The position numbers were made by a program, and so were the translations under genes. A stretch of DNA of 64,000 nt from Zarea fungicola (taxonomy: Eukaryota > Ascomycota > Sordariomycetes > Hypocreales > Cordycipitaceae), in assembly GCA_900169235.1 (NCBI GenBank), contig FWCC01000399.1, positions 124,001 to 188,000 of the forward strand. Direction: 5' to 3'. Positions within the stretch are counted from its first letter, which is position 1. Each line of letters begins with the position of its first letter. Below, piece after piece: positions 42,531 to 53,875 of the stretch. A model generated the notes under the pieces. That model was not told the origin of the DNA. It searched no databases and saw only the letters and a program-made list of their open reading frames with translations.

Positions 42531-45500
42531 AGTCGAGAGTCGAGCATTGCCCAAAAATACTCTGGTGTATATGAATGATTTTGTTTTGTTGTTTTTTAAT
42601 CTTGTTCATGTTTAGTATTGTTTCATAAATCTTGGTTCATGGGTAGGAAAAGTATAGCTTCGCTCGTCGTAGAGCATAAATATCATCACTACATTTTATC
42701 AAATGTCCCATTGCTCTGTGCATACCGGTAGCTATGGTTCACCACGGATACTGCCATACCAGTTTGCTAGGGAACCACATCGTTGAATTGCAGTGTCTGA
42801 GTTATAAATGTCTCTTTTTGCTTCCTAAACCAAACGTAACAGCTACTTGACTATCGCTTTCATCCACTGCAAGATGAACCAGCAGCTGCAGTGAAACCAC
42901 CGGGAGATGACCATTGGGAAAAGATCTACGTAATAACGCATCGAAGCATTCAGCCATTTCTTGCGACCTTGGTGTTATCATTAGGGCATTTGTGCTCCTC
43001 CATCTCCCTAGAATGAATACAACTTTGCCTTTCTATGTGCATGTCGGGGACCTAGAAGGCTAGGGATGTCCGGCCACGGCTGGCCATTGCTTGGTCTTTT
43101 TAGGTCTCTGTGGTCTAGTGATGACCTAGCATCCTAGTCCTTACAGAGCACAGGCGCCTCAGCAATGGGCTCTTATGGCCATGGCCAAGTAAAGGCATCT
43201 GCAGCACTTCCAGTGGAAGCAATCAGTGTCTGGTGGGCTTCTCACCGCAATAGATGCCAGAGTACCATTCCAAGAATGCCCCTTGGCTGTATTTCAGATG
43301 GTCGGCCCTTGAGCCAGTAAGGAACTCGCAGATCTACATTAAACAGCAACTCTTTGTTGGAAGATTTCTGGGAGATGGCAAACATTGCCAGAGTGTTGCA
43401 GCAGAAGAACTAGCATCCCTCCCTCATATCCGCCAACAGGCAGCGGCATAAGCAGGTAAGCCGCAGAGACCCAAGTTGCAACCTATAAGCCTCCTAGGAC
43501 AATAGAGACGGTGTGATCTGCGATAACCCGGTGATGCCGCTTTACTTCGGGAATAGGCTCCCGCGACACTGCGTTCGCCGAACAATACCGTCAAGCTACT
43601 GTTTTAGCATTCTCGGCGGAAGGGCCGGGACAAATGGTGTCTGCAGCCGTGCGTCGTTTTGCGCAGTGACGCGAAATGACTCGAAAACGGTCACTGCGCT
43701 GCCCGACTCACGCATAACACCAAACTAGTGTGGTCCTTGCTGCAGCTGCACAGCGGGCTCATAAGGCGTTTGTGCGATTTAAAATACAAAAGGTTCACGG
43801 GGGGCTGGCATAACTGCCCACGCTGGTCATTGTTGGCATTTTCTGTTTTTGTGTCATTTTTTGGCGTCTCTCAAATCATCATCATCCCTTGGATTCAAAG
43901 TGCCGAGAAACCACGGCCTGCACATAACGGGCATAAATGTGCACCAGCAAGGGTAATATATAATCAAAACTGGGCACTCAACCAACGACGGCGCCAAACA
44001 ACCTTTAGCGTCCAATTTTTTTTTTTGGTTTTGCGCTTGTACGTTTACGGGTATTAGTAAATCTCTTCCACTGGCTTTAAACAGTTGAAGATCTCTGAAA
44101 GTTTTGACCAAAAAGGGCAACCAGGGAATGATTGCCGGGGATCGGCTTCGTTGTGATGCGACTCCCAAAGTAGCGCGTTGCGTGACTCGGACCGGCCCCG
44201 TCGCCGAAAATCCTCGTGTTATTATTTTCTCAAATTACAGGGGGTGATTAAGTTGGGAATGGGCTGTTTCCTCATTTGTGTGGGGGGGGTTGGGCCTAAA
44301 TCTTCTTCTTCGTATTTTTTTCCTTGTCTCTATGCTCATATTGTACAAATAGGTGCTCCGAACCAACTCAGTTAAACCAACTCCTCCTGGTCATGCAGAT
44401 TGACGACATTTGTAAATTTTGCCGGTAGGTTCTGCCTGCCGGGAAACAAAGGAGGAGGTTCTCCGCCTGCCCACCCATTGCAGACCCCTGCCTTCACCGG
44501 GATAGCGAGTTGCCCAGGGCCAATGCTTTCCGCCTCGCACGCACTAACAACATGTCCCGTAAGCTGGCCAGCCCTGGGTTACCAAACAGTCGGGTTCAAG
44601 GCCCAGATTCTCGGGACCACCACTGATTACCCCTTGTTGGCGCCAGAGCGGGAAGGTAAAGCCTTGTCTCCACTGCCAATGTCTCGCCAGAAGGGGAATT
44701 GGAAGATGTAACAACAACCCCGGGCTGACCGAGGGTGCGGAATATCGAGGTACCTTTGAAAGAAAGGAAGATCCCAGGAGCAACAACCTTTGGAGCTAGC
44801 AGGCCAGTGCTGTGTTGCCGATACTCATGCTTCCGCGTGTAAAGGTAGAACAAAGCGCGACAATAGGATTGCAGGCTAGCAAGTTTCAGTCCTAGCAGCT
44901 AGTTGCAGAAAAAACCTTGCTGCCGAACGGAGTAAATAGACCGACTATCGAGGTAGTATGCCTACGTCAAGAGATCTGAGAGGAAACAGATTTTTTTTTG
45001 TAAGGTCTGAAACAGCGAGGCAAGAAACCGGCAGAACAAATTCCATCTATCTGGGACCAAACTTGGCAAGCGCGTGAGGTTGTAGGTGCAGTGTGATTAC
45101 TATATACCACGTCGACTAACTGGGTTCGGCTTTGGTGTGAAAGCGAATGAAGTTGGCACATGTATGCACACTCTTTGCCGGTCCGACCACTTCTTCTTTG
45201 CATTAGCCTCCATGGTTTGCCGATGGGGCATGTACATCGAAAAATGACAACCAAAAGGGAACCAACTTGATTAGCAGCATGTCACAGTGACGGACAGACT
45301 AGCCTTGTTCAAGTAAAGCTCGTTCGCATGCCTCAGGCTGACCAAACGACGACAAATTGCTAGTTATCATGCGGAATTATAACCGGCTCTAGCTTCCAAT
45401 CTTTCCCTTTTGTCTGACTGATAAAATTTTCCTCGCCAGCGCGGATGACGCCAACTCAGGAGAGCCTGCTAGGGCTTCCATTAGTGTGTTTACAAGTGAG

Positions 45501-47492
45501 ACCGGTGCGATGAGGAGGGCTTGACTTTCAGGCCAACAGTGAACATTATTGATGTTTTGTTTTTTGCGTTTGGCGTTTCTTTTAATAGTGCCATGTGGCC
45601 TGGGAACGCTATTGTATAAAAAGCAAAGAGAAAAAGAAAATAATTAATTAGAACCACGTTGTGGCTTTGGCCCGTCAACTATCGGCCCTCCTGGTTTAAG
45701 GGGCTGTGGCTCATACTAATAAAACCCAAGATATCCCTGCTCATATAGCAGAGTGTGCGCCAGGAGGCTTTCGAGTCTTTATTAATATGCAGCCATAGTG
45801 CAGCGCCGCACCGCGGAGCTGAGGACAGCCATGAAGGTCCAACACCTTGCCGGGGAAGCAAGTCAGCAGTCTAGCCTCGCATTAGTGTCATGCAGTGCAG
45901 AAAGCTCGACACACCTTCCAGGCAGCCCTTTTTTGAGCAGAATGTTGGACAACTAACTTTGAGGGGAAGAGAATGCCCTTGAAATTAAATTTCACACGTT
46001 GCGTTGGGAATGCCATGAGAGGTTCGGAACGACCAACTACCGAACCTAAACTGCTACGGCCCATTCCGCGCGCGGAATGAAGTCACTTGTGCTCAGAGGT
46101 GAAATTTTCCACTCTCCTGGTGTGGTCGGCAAGGTTTCTCGAGAGGGACGCTCTCATTACCCACCCGAGAGCCAGTCCAGTCTCAGAAATAGAAACAAGC
46201 ACTGGCTGTCGCAGACCCCAGTCACCCTCAACCAGACTACCGGGACCAGACCTTTTATTAACGTGGTACAAGCATACAAGTACACAATCTCAGACCAGTA
46301 GCAGAAGAGAGAGAATAGCAGGGAACAGGCCGCAAAAAGGTCTCTCCTCACCTCGCCCACCCATCATGGCGTCCAGCAACCCCTGTCGCCGCCTGTCCCC
46401 AAAAAACCCGCCAGGCCAACCTTTTGGTAAATGACATTGGGCCCCAAAGGCCCCTCGCCTAGTAAAATGCTCCACCGCCAAAGAGACCGAGGGCTCGGAA
46501 GACCCAGCGGGCTGGAACCTACCCGCCGCCAGGCTAGCCTGTTAGTCTTAGACTGGTGTGTTGCTGAACCATTTCCCCGGGACCGACCCTGGGGGAGAGA
46601 GGAAAAGAAAATAAGGACGAGCACATGTGTGTGGGAGGCACATAGTTTTAACTAGTACTATACTTTTCTGTTCAACGACAAAGCCACTGCGGAACTTTTG
46701 CCCTCCGCCACGAAAAGCTTTGTTCTTCAGTGGCGTGCCCGCTTATGCTTTTTGCTTGCTTCTTCCTCTTCTCCTTCTTTCACATTATTGTTCCCTGTAA
46801 TATCGCTTAATAACAGCAGGACATGCTGCCCCATACCGTTGCATGAACAAGACCCATTTACTCTCCATTTCCCGAACCGCCTGATTAACAAACACTCTGC
46901 AATCAAAAAAGACAACTTGCATTAGCGGCCCAAAGGCCAACCAAAGAGTCTCTTTTTCTTTTGAGGGGTGGATCGGGCTAGTGGGACTGGCCACGTCTTT
47001 GGGCTCGGTGTATAACTGGTACGCGTGCTCCGTCGCTACAGAGTGTCTGGGGCTCGCCGCCCCTTGGTCATCGTCTTGCTTTTGTGGGTGGTGGTGTTCA
47101 TATTGCCTGGCCCCCCATATCGTTGATCTGGCTGCTGCGTACCGGTATCTGTAACACAAAACGGGGTCACATCACTTGCTTCTTTGACCATATACATCAA
47201 TCGCTTGAGGTTGGTGCCAAGAGAATGCAAAGCACGACTCGCCTTTGACGCCAGACACTTGTTCTTTTGCCTGAACTTGGTTTTCTTTTTCTATGACGCG
47301 AAGAGAATAACGAGGCAGAAAGGTTTTTTACGCAACGGAAAACGAAAAACTTGGAGAAGCACGACATTTTCCTTGTACCCTTTTGTGAACTGCCGTCCTG
47401 GGATTTCTTGTCATTCACAACGAGGTAGTCGAGTAACAATACAAACCAACCTGGAAACGCGTCAACGGACAGAGACAACAGCTGCAAACGCA
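42531..47492. other. Five-kb intergenic region upstream of the LaeA-like gene
   Basis: No gene can be supported; all ORFs are short and lack motifs or in-phase splice partners. It contains the second SINE-like repeat (43047-43148). The long, non-repetitive-looking stretch before a regulator-type gene may hold extended promoter elements or an untranslated leader, but I see no specific site. Confidence 0.55.
43047..43148 (+). repeat. SINE-like dispersed repeat, copy 2
   Basis: GGACCTAGAAGG, GCTAGGGATGTCC, GGCCATTGCTTGGTCTTTTT, AGGTCTCTGTGGTCTAGTG and ACCTAGCATCC in the same order as copies 1 and 3. It lacks the TATTTATTGGAT block between the first two motifs. Confidence 0.65.
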
Positions 47493-48884
47493 ATGTCCGG
47501 TTCAAATCCACACGGGCAAGGCCAGGGAAGCCCCGTGGATCTAAACCAGTACGAGTTTTCCTTTACATACTCCCTCCCGTCAGGGGAGATAGAACCAGAT
47601 GTAGGTTCAACAGCACAACGGCTCCATACCAACCCGTCACTAGACTGACAATGTTGAAATAGCCAGCAGTGGAGGACCTGTACGTGCATCTTGGAATGGG
47701 GACTCGCGTCCTTTGAGCTAACCAGTTTTTCCTGCAGTGTCGAGTCGTCTTGGTCCCTCTCCGAGAGTGTTAGAAACTTTCCCGAAGAGTTTGGCCGAAC
47801 ATATCACGCGTATAAAGCCGGATGTACGTCCCTCTTGTGCAAAAACTGGAAACCCCCGGACAGGATTCAAGGAAAACTAACTTTTTCCTACACAGCATAC
47901 GCATTTCCCAACGATGCCATGGAGCAAGAACGTCTGTTTCTGCAGTTCAACGCCCTGACGAGACTATTTGGCGGCAAGCTCTTCTTTGCACCGCTGTCCG
48001 TGGACAACCCGCCTCGGCTGGTGCTCGACGTGGCCACGGGCACGGGTGATTGGGCCATTCAAATGGGCGACATGTTTCCGCAGACGCAAATTGTAGCGAC
48101 GGACCTGTCCCCGATCCAGCCCCAAGACGTTCCTCCCAATGTTTCCTTTTTCGTCGAAGACTCGTAAGTTTCAACCGGATGGCCCAGCTTTTCGTTCTTC
48201 GCCGGCAAGAAAATTCTTCTTCAATGCTAACAAATTTTGGTATCTGTAGCTCCGAACCGTGGGAGTTTTCGCAAAAATACGACTACATCCACACCCGCGT
48301 CACATCCGCCTGCTGGGCGTCCTTTGAGGAACAAATCGCCAAGCAGGCATTTGACAACCTGCAACCGGGCGGGTGGTTCGAGTCGCAAGAGTACGACAGC
48401 ATCATCTCGTGTGACGACGGCACGCTGCCGCCCGACGGGCCACTCGTCCGCTGGTTCCAGGACATGGCGGCCGCGGGGGACATTTGCGACCGCCCGACCG
48501 TCATGGCGCACACGCTGCGCGAGGTGTATGAGCGCGTCGGGTTCGTCGACGTGCAGGAGCAGCTATTCAAAATGCCGACCAACGGGTGGCCTAGGGACGA
48601 GCGGCTCAAGGACATTGGTCGCATGTGGGAGCGGAATTTCGTGTCGGGCCTGGCTGGATTCTCGTTTAGCATGTTTAACCGGGCGTTTAATCGGTCGCAA
48701 GAAGAAGTTGAGGTATGTCTTGTTCCGTTTTCGTTCTGTGTGACGTCGACAACGTGTGACTAACTGGTCTTTTTTGAAACAGGTGTCTTTGGTTGACGTG
48801 AGACGAGAAGTCTCCGACCCACGTATACATGCGTACTTGACGATTTGGGTGGTATGGGGACGGAAGCCATACCCAAACGAATAA
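47493..48884 (+). CDS. LaeA-like SAM-dependent methyltransferase
   Basis: Six exons: 47493-47600, 47663-47679, 47738-47823, 47896-48163, 48250-48712 and 48783-48884; 1044 nt, 347 residues, all phases agreeing. Exon 2 is a 17-nt microexon (PAVEDL) needed to connect GEIEPD with VESSWSLSESVRNF. Family pieces: RTYHAYKAGSYAFPND, the SAM motif LDVATGTGDWAIQMGD, ATDLSPIQP, VPPNVSFFVEDS, then LQPGGWFESQEYD and the C-terminal WVVWGRKP. This matches the fungal UMTA/LaeA-like group (class I fold). LaeA itself is a nuclear regulator of secondary metabolism and development; many paralogues have other or unknown roles, so I do not assign the laeA symbol. It may methylate a protein or small molecule. The 5-kb upstream gap is notable. 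Confidence 0.85.
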
Positions 48885-49920
48885 GGACACGGGATTCTTT
48901 CTAATGCCGAATCGAAAGCGAGTGCGATAATACAAAGGCGTTGGGGTTCGGGATATTACGGCGCAGGGTATTGGTGGAAGCTTTGTTTTTTCTCAATATG
49001 CATAGCCAAGCGTTGTACAGGATACTGGACAGGCGTTTTTATAACTACATGTGTTGAAATTCATCCGATTTGCCATGAGAGGCCAGGATTGCAATTGTTA
49101 CTTCGGACTTTGGTTGACTTTGGTGACGAGAGCCCGCGTCGTGGCGGTCGAGGTGACTATCGGCTATGAATCGAATCAAAACACCCTCGCATTGCACATT
49201 ACATCTGGGAAGACGAGAGGCGACAGACTACGAATCGTTGAACTTGACTTTGAGCAGGAACGCCGCTGTGAAAAGTGATCCCCGGTTCCAAAGGCGGTCG
49301 TGTGGCGATACACTAGGACTCGAGCCCGACACCGGCAGCACGCGATCAGATGCACATTTCACATATAACTAGTCAGTTTATATGTGAATATAAGATTTCA
49401 AGCATCAAATGTCTTCCGCTATATATGTAGATGATGTAGCGGCTCCCAACGGTAGTTGCTTCTGCAATGATTTCTGCCAGCACATGCGACTCATCAAGGT
49501 AAACAATGATTCCTCTTTCATCATACAACTAATGCCGGCGTCTAATCTTGTGAGAATAATAACAGTGATCAACCGCATGTATATAGCTTTGATCTTCAAT
49601 CTTCAGCTCTTGGTGGGCATAGATCAAGCAGAGACGAGCAAGATTGCAAAATTGCGAATGCTACTTATATGAAAAGGAATTGACGGATAATTGAGCTGTG
49701 ACGTTTCAAAAACTTCACTCATTTCCAGCTGAATATTGCTTTCTCCTTGTTGACCTCGTATATTCTAGCAGATTTGGTCATCTCGGGTGCCGAATCGGGC
49801 AGGATGGGCGCCCCACATATGACTACAGTCGCTTTTCCAGCCGCCGACCATCAGACAATTTACTCTTGTCAATTACCCGCCTCTGCCAGCATTGTGACGT
49901 CCAATTCAACTCGAATCGAC
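48885..49920. other. Intergenic, no gene seen
   Basis: About 1 kb between the LaeA-like and OMA1 genes. In-frame ATGs upstream of 49921 extend the OMA1 frame to 49747, but the extra residues do not look like a presequence. Confidence 0.5.
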
Positions 49921-51262
49921 ATGTTTGCGGCTTCACGAACGAGCCACCATGGCATGAGGCGGGCCGCATCCAGGGTAACGCAACTGGCATCCGCAGCCTC
50001 CCCAAGAACCTGTCGAGCATGCGAACGGACATCCCCGACCGCCGCCCGCCGGCCAATAGCCAGCACGAGCTCACGACAGCAACAACAGCAGCACAGAGAT
50101 CAAGGACGAGGCGGTCGCATATACTATCAGGGCAGACAACCGCCAGGGTGGCCCCAGGGGAAGTCAGGATCGGGGTCGGGACACGGTACCCCGCCGACAT
50201 TCGACAACACCACGCTGGCCGTGGGGGCCATCATGATGGCGGCGGCGGGCTTCTACGCGTGGAACATGCAAAAGGTGCCGCTGACGGGCCGGTGGCGGTT
50301 CAACTACCTGTCGGACGAGGTGGCGGCGTGGTGGCATCCGCGCGCGGCCGAGGAGATTCTGGAGGAGCTCAACAAGCAGGGCGTCCGCTGCCTCCCGGAG
50401 AGCGATTGGCGGACCAAAATTGTGCGGGAGGTGATGCGGCGGCTGATTCCGGTGAGCGGGCTGTCGGATTTGAAGTGGGAGCTTTTTGTCATTGACGATG
50501 ATGGTAAGTGCCCCCTCCCGTCTACCATGTATATATATATAATACTGGGAGAACCCATGCTGACAGGCAGCTTTCTCAGGCACCGCCAATGCCTTTGTCC
50601 TCCCCGGCGGCAAGGTATTCGTGCACAGCGGCATCCTCCGCGTCTGCGGCAACTCGTCCGCCCTGGCTACTGTACTGGGCCACGAGATTGCACACCAGGC
50701 GGCCTCGCACGTCCCCGAGCGGCAGTCGCTGGCGTGGGTGGCCAACATGACGCTGGGCTCGCTCTTCTTCCTGGCCGGGTGGCGGCAGGGACTGGCTTTG
50801 TTTGCCCTCTCGGTCGGGGTGGGCGGATACATTGTGCCAGAGATTCTATACTCGCTGCCCATGAGCCGGACGCACGAGCTCGAGGCGGACCACATCGGGC
50901 TGATGATGATGGCCGAGGCGTGCTACGATCCCGAGGCGGCGATTCCGTTTTGGCAGCGCATGGGGGCGCTGGCGCGACAGGCGGGAGGCGGCCAGGAGGT
51001 GCCGGAGATGGCGAGCACGCATCCAACAGTACGTTTTCTTTTACAAAGTGTCTTTGATGGGCACATTCAAGAGTTTGCCATGGTTAATTGATTTCTCTTT
51101 CTTCAGAGCGATCATAGAGTTGCAGCGCTTCAGCGTCTCATGCCAGATGCGTTGGCGAGGCGAGAGCAGAGCGACTGCCATGTTACGGCCTCGTTTGCAA
51201 AGCGATTCCGGCATGCATTGAAAAAGAAGCAGCCAATGATGCCGGAACCTAGCGCTGTTTAG
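49921..51262 (+). CDS. OMA1: Mitochondrial inner-membrane metalloprotease OMA1
   Basis: Three exons, 49921-50503, 50580-51028 and 51107-51262, give 395 residues. The N-terminus from the ATG at 49921 is rich in Arg, Ala and Ser with few acids (a mitochondrial presequence). A hydrophobic segment near residues 100-115 (LAVGAIMMAAAGFYAW) is the membrane anchor. The M48 signature HEIAH is at His229-His233, and the downstream zinc-ligand glutamate lies in HELEADHIG. PGGKVFVHSGIL is the conserved lead-in. OMA1 is a stress-activated quality-control protease of the inner membrane. The last intron interrupts the frame right after STHPT, and exon 3 restores SDHRVAALQRLMP, the usual M48 C-terminal piece. 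An upstream in-frame ATG (49747) is possible but less likely. Confidence 0.92.
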
Positions 51263-51589
51263 TATTTTATTTGGTACTTTGCTTCTGAGTGCTCTGAGAT
51301 GGGCATTTATCATTCCGTCGTGTGCTGGACTACCTTCCACCAGCCACGAACCAATTGCTAACAAGTAATAATGCTATAGATAAATCAAGGGTAAATAGAT
51401 ACTAGAGAAGGAATAAAATATTGAAAAATAATTACTACACCCAGAAATTTACTGTGAATGCCGTGATACCAATGCCGTGATGCGTGCAGGACCTATACGA
51501 GCTATGGCTCAAAGCATGCTATCAGGTCGAGTACCAACAGCCATTAGAGCATCATATTGCGATATGAGAATACGGAAAAGCTTACCATT
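51263..51589. other. Convergent 3' flanks of OMA1 and modin
   Basis: No gene seen; AT-rich 3' untranslated sequence of two convergent genes. Confidence 0.5.
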
Positions 51590-53875
51590 CTATGCAATAT
51601 ACACCGGCACGCGGCTGCCCAGGAGCTCGCTCTTGGGCAGCTGCATGTCCAGCTTATTGATGTCGTGGAGCATCAGCCAGCAAATCATTCTAAACACCAG
51701 CGTGCACCAGATGTCATCATGAGACGCGTTCTGCGCGGACAACGGCATGGCCATGCGCCTCCCGCAGTAGCCGTCGTCGTCGCCATTCTCGACCTCGTCA
51801 TTGTCCACCACGACCTCCGAGGCGTCGTCAGAGCCAGCTATCTCACCCGCTGTTGTCATGCTCTGCAATTCAGTTTCTCTCCCACCGCTGCCGCCAGTTA
51901 TGAGCGTGGTGTTGTTGTTGCTGTTGTTACCTGCCAGCGCCACGGTCATCGCTCCGCGAGCGCCAGCGACGGCGCCGGCCTGGCCAGCAGCGTGTGCTGC
52001 CACGCTGGGGGAGACGTTGCGGCTGGAGCGCGGCCGAGGGGAGGCAATGGGGGTGAGCGAGAGGTCGCAGTCGCCCTGGATGGACGGCGGCGCGCTGTGT
52101 GGATGCACGCTGACGTTTCCCGCCCTTCGGCTGGTTGACATCTCGGCCCGAGGCATAACACACCGGCGGACGGCCTCGAAGTAGACTTCCATGAAGCGCC
52201 GCGGACGCTCGTCTGGACTGGCATCGTCCACGCACTCGAAGCTCTGTGGTGGCTGTTGTTGCGGTTGCGGTTGCGGCCGGAAGGTAGCACCGCCTACAGT
52301 TTCGACAGTTCTTATCTGTACGGCGTCATGACGCTCGTCGTGCTCGTTGAGCAGCCGCAAAACCTCTTGAATGTGCAAACGCAAGACATCCTGCACCTTC
52401 TCACGGCGCACGCTCTGCCACAGCGTCTCACCTGCACCATCATGCTCCACCCTCCACGTTGGCACCGACTGGTTCCTGTTCTTGTCGCTATCAAGCCGCC
52501 TTTCTGTGTGCTGCTTTTGTCTGGCCGTCAGAATCTCGTCCGCGTCGTCAATCGCCCTGTGCAGAACCTGCAAGAACACCAGCCGCTGCGCCACGTCCTT
52601 TTCCTCGTAAAACTGCAAGACATCATGCACATGGTGCCGGATCGTATTAACAATGACGTGGTTCCGCGACGTCAAGAACTCAGCCTCAAAATGTGACTGA
52701 AAAGCCCTCATGAGTTCACGGAGGTTCAACTGGCGCTTGTCAAACGGGGAGGCGGTCGGGTTGGGGATGTATGTGAAGCTGCTGTTCTCGATGTGCAGGT
52801 TCTGGCACATCATGCCGAGGATCTCAAAGGCCAGCGGAAATATATGTGAGGTGCGCTTGCCCTCTTCTAGGAAGTAGTTGACGGTGTTGTTGTTGCAGCC
52901 GATGACGGTCAGGCTCTCGGCAATCTCACGGTCGCTGCTCAATTGTAGGGAGCTCAGGTTCTCGGGAATGTCGCTTAGAACCTGCACGCGGCTTTGGTCG
53001 ATGGTTTCGCGGTATACTGTCGGGATGTAGCCAAAGGTGAGCTCCTTGACGAGGTCGTTAGGAATCACCCTCATACGCCCAAATGTGTTCCGCCCGTGGA
53101 CGTGCAGCGAAAAGACAATGCTGCTCAGATCGCTGACCCTCTCGCCGAGCACCAGGAAGCCGTTGCCTTCTGCCCAATAGCGATCACTTTTCCTGTCAAA
53201 CTCCTTCCAGTAGATGCCGAGCATCGCGAGCAACTCAATCATGTGGCACAGGGTCGAAGTAGCGTACGGCTTCGCCATGGCTTTTGGCATGGTGTCCCAG
53301 CTCCTGCGGCTACGCTGCAGCGCCACTGTCATGGTATGGTTCTCTTCCAGCGTGGGCGCGCTCTGTGGAATCCCATACCTCGCAGTCAAAGCGCCCGGCG
53401 GTGCCTCGCTGTAACGTTCCTGCTGCCATTTTCTCGAAGTGTCCTCCATGTTCTGCACCGCGTAGAGCAGCGTAAGCCACGACACGCGCCCAATATCCGA
53501 CGTATGCGCGATTCTCTTGGGTGCCAGCTGTCCGCAGCGCGGGTCCATTTCCTCTGTGGTCCATGTATCATCAAGACTCTGCTTCGTACCGGTCAAAAAG
53601 TAGATGGGCTGCGTCCAGATCGGGCCCTTCTTGTTGTCCGGTGGTGAGATGAAGATGACTGGTGTGTCATACTGCACCTCATAGCGCATCTCGTCCCAGA
53701 GAAAGCGCCGCGTCTTGGTCCGCGCCCAGCCGCCCATGATGCGTTCGGTGCACTGTGGGTAGCCAACCGCCGAGGCACGGTATTGGTAGTCTAGTTGCAT
53801 ACATGCGGCTATAGTGGCGACCAACGAGATGTAAATCGCCACGAGGGCCAAGGTGAGCTCTGGGCTCAACGACAT
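51590..53875 (-). CDS. Modin-like fungal membrane protein
   Basis: An intronless frame of 761 residues. A membrane span lies near residues 6-26 (LTLALVAIYISLVATIAACM). It is followed by a conserved segment, ASAVGYPQCTERIMGGWARTK and FLWDEMRYEVQYDTPVIFIS-type, which matches the protein annotated as modin in Podospora and many other ascomycetes; that name is from memory and the molecular function is not established. The middle part contains WLTLLYAVQNMED and a conserved LCHMIELLAMLGIYWKEFDR. The C-terminal third (about 540-730) is Gln-, Ser-, Asn- and Asp-rich and probably disordered. Long plus-strand ORFs inside it are shadows. It is convergent with OMA1. Confidence 0.75.
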   Translation of the reverse strand: MSLSPELTLALVAIYISLVATIAACMQLDYQYRASAVGYPQCTERIMGGWARTKTRRFLWDEMRYEVQYDTPVIFISPPDNKKGPIWTQPIYFLTGTKQSLDDTWTTEEMDPRCGQLAPKRIAHTSDIGRVSWLTLLYAVQNMEDTSRKWQQERYSEAPPGALTARYGIPQSAPTLEENHTMTVALQRSRRSWDTMPKAMAKPYATSTLCHMIELLAMLGIYWKEFDRKSDRYWAEGNGFLVLGERVSDLSSIVFSLHVHGRNTFGRMRVIPNDLVKELTFGYIPTVYRETIDQSRVQVLSDIPENLSSLQLSSDREIAESLTVIGCNNNTVNYFLEEGKRTSHIFPLAFEILGMMCQNLHIENSSFTYIPNPTASPFDKRQLNLRELMRAFQSHFEAEFLTSRNHVIVNTIRHHVHDVLQFYEEKDVAQRLVFLQVLHRAIDDADEILTARQKQHTERRLDSDKNRNQSVPTWRVEHDGAGETLWQSVRREKVQDVLRLHIQEVLRLLNEHDERHDAVQIRTVETVGGATFRPQPQPQQQPPQSFECVDDASPDERPRRFMEVYFEAVRRCVMPRAEMSTSRRAGNVSVHPHSAPPSIQGDCDLSLTPIASPRPRSSRNVSPSVAAHAAGQAGAVAGARGAMTVALAGNNSNNNTTLITGGSGGRETELQSMTTAGEIAGSDDASEVVVDNDEVENGDDDGYCGRRMAMPLSAQNASHDDIWCTLVFRMICWLMLHDINKLDMQLPKSELLGSRVPVYIA

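Noticed and set aside
43458..43500. Fourth SINE-like copy
   Set aside because: Only about 15 bp (GCAGAGACCCAAG) match; the rest of the block order is absent.
49747..49920. N-terminal extension of OMA1
   Set aside because: The extra 58 residues do not look like a presequence; the ATG at 49921 starts a typical one.
52994..53647. 217-codon plus-strand ORF within the modin gene
   Set aside because: Antisense shadow of a long intronless gene, with no recognisable features.
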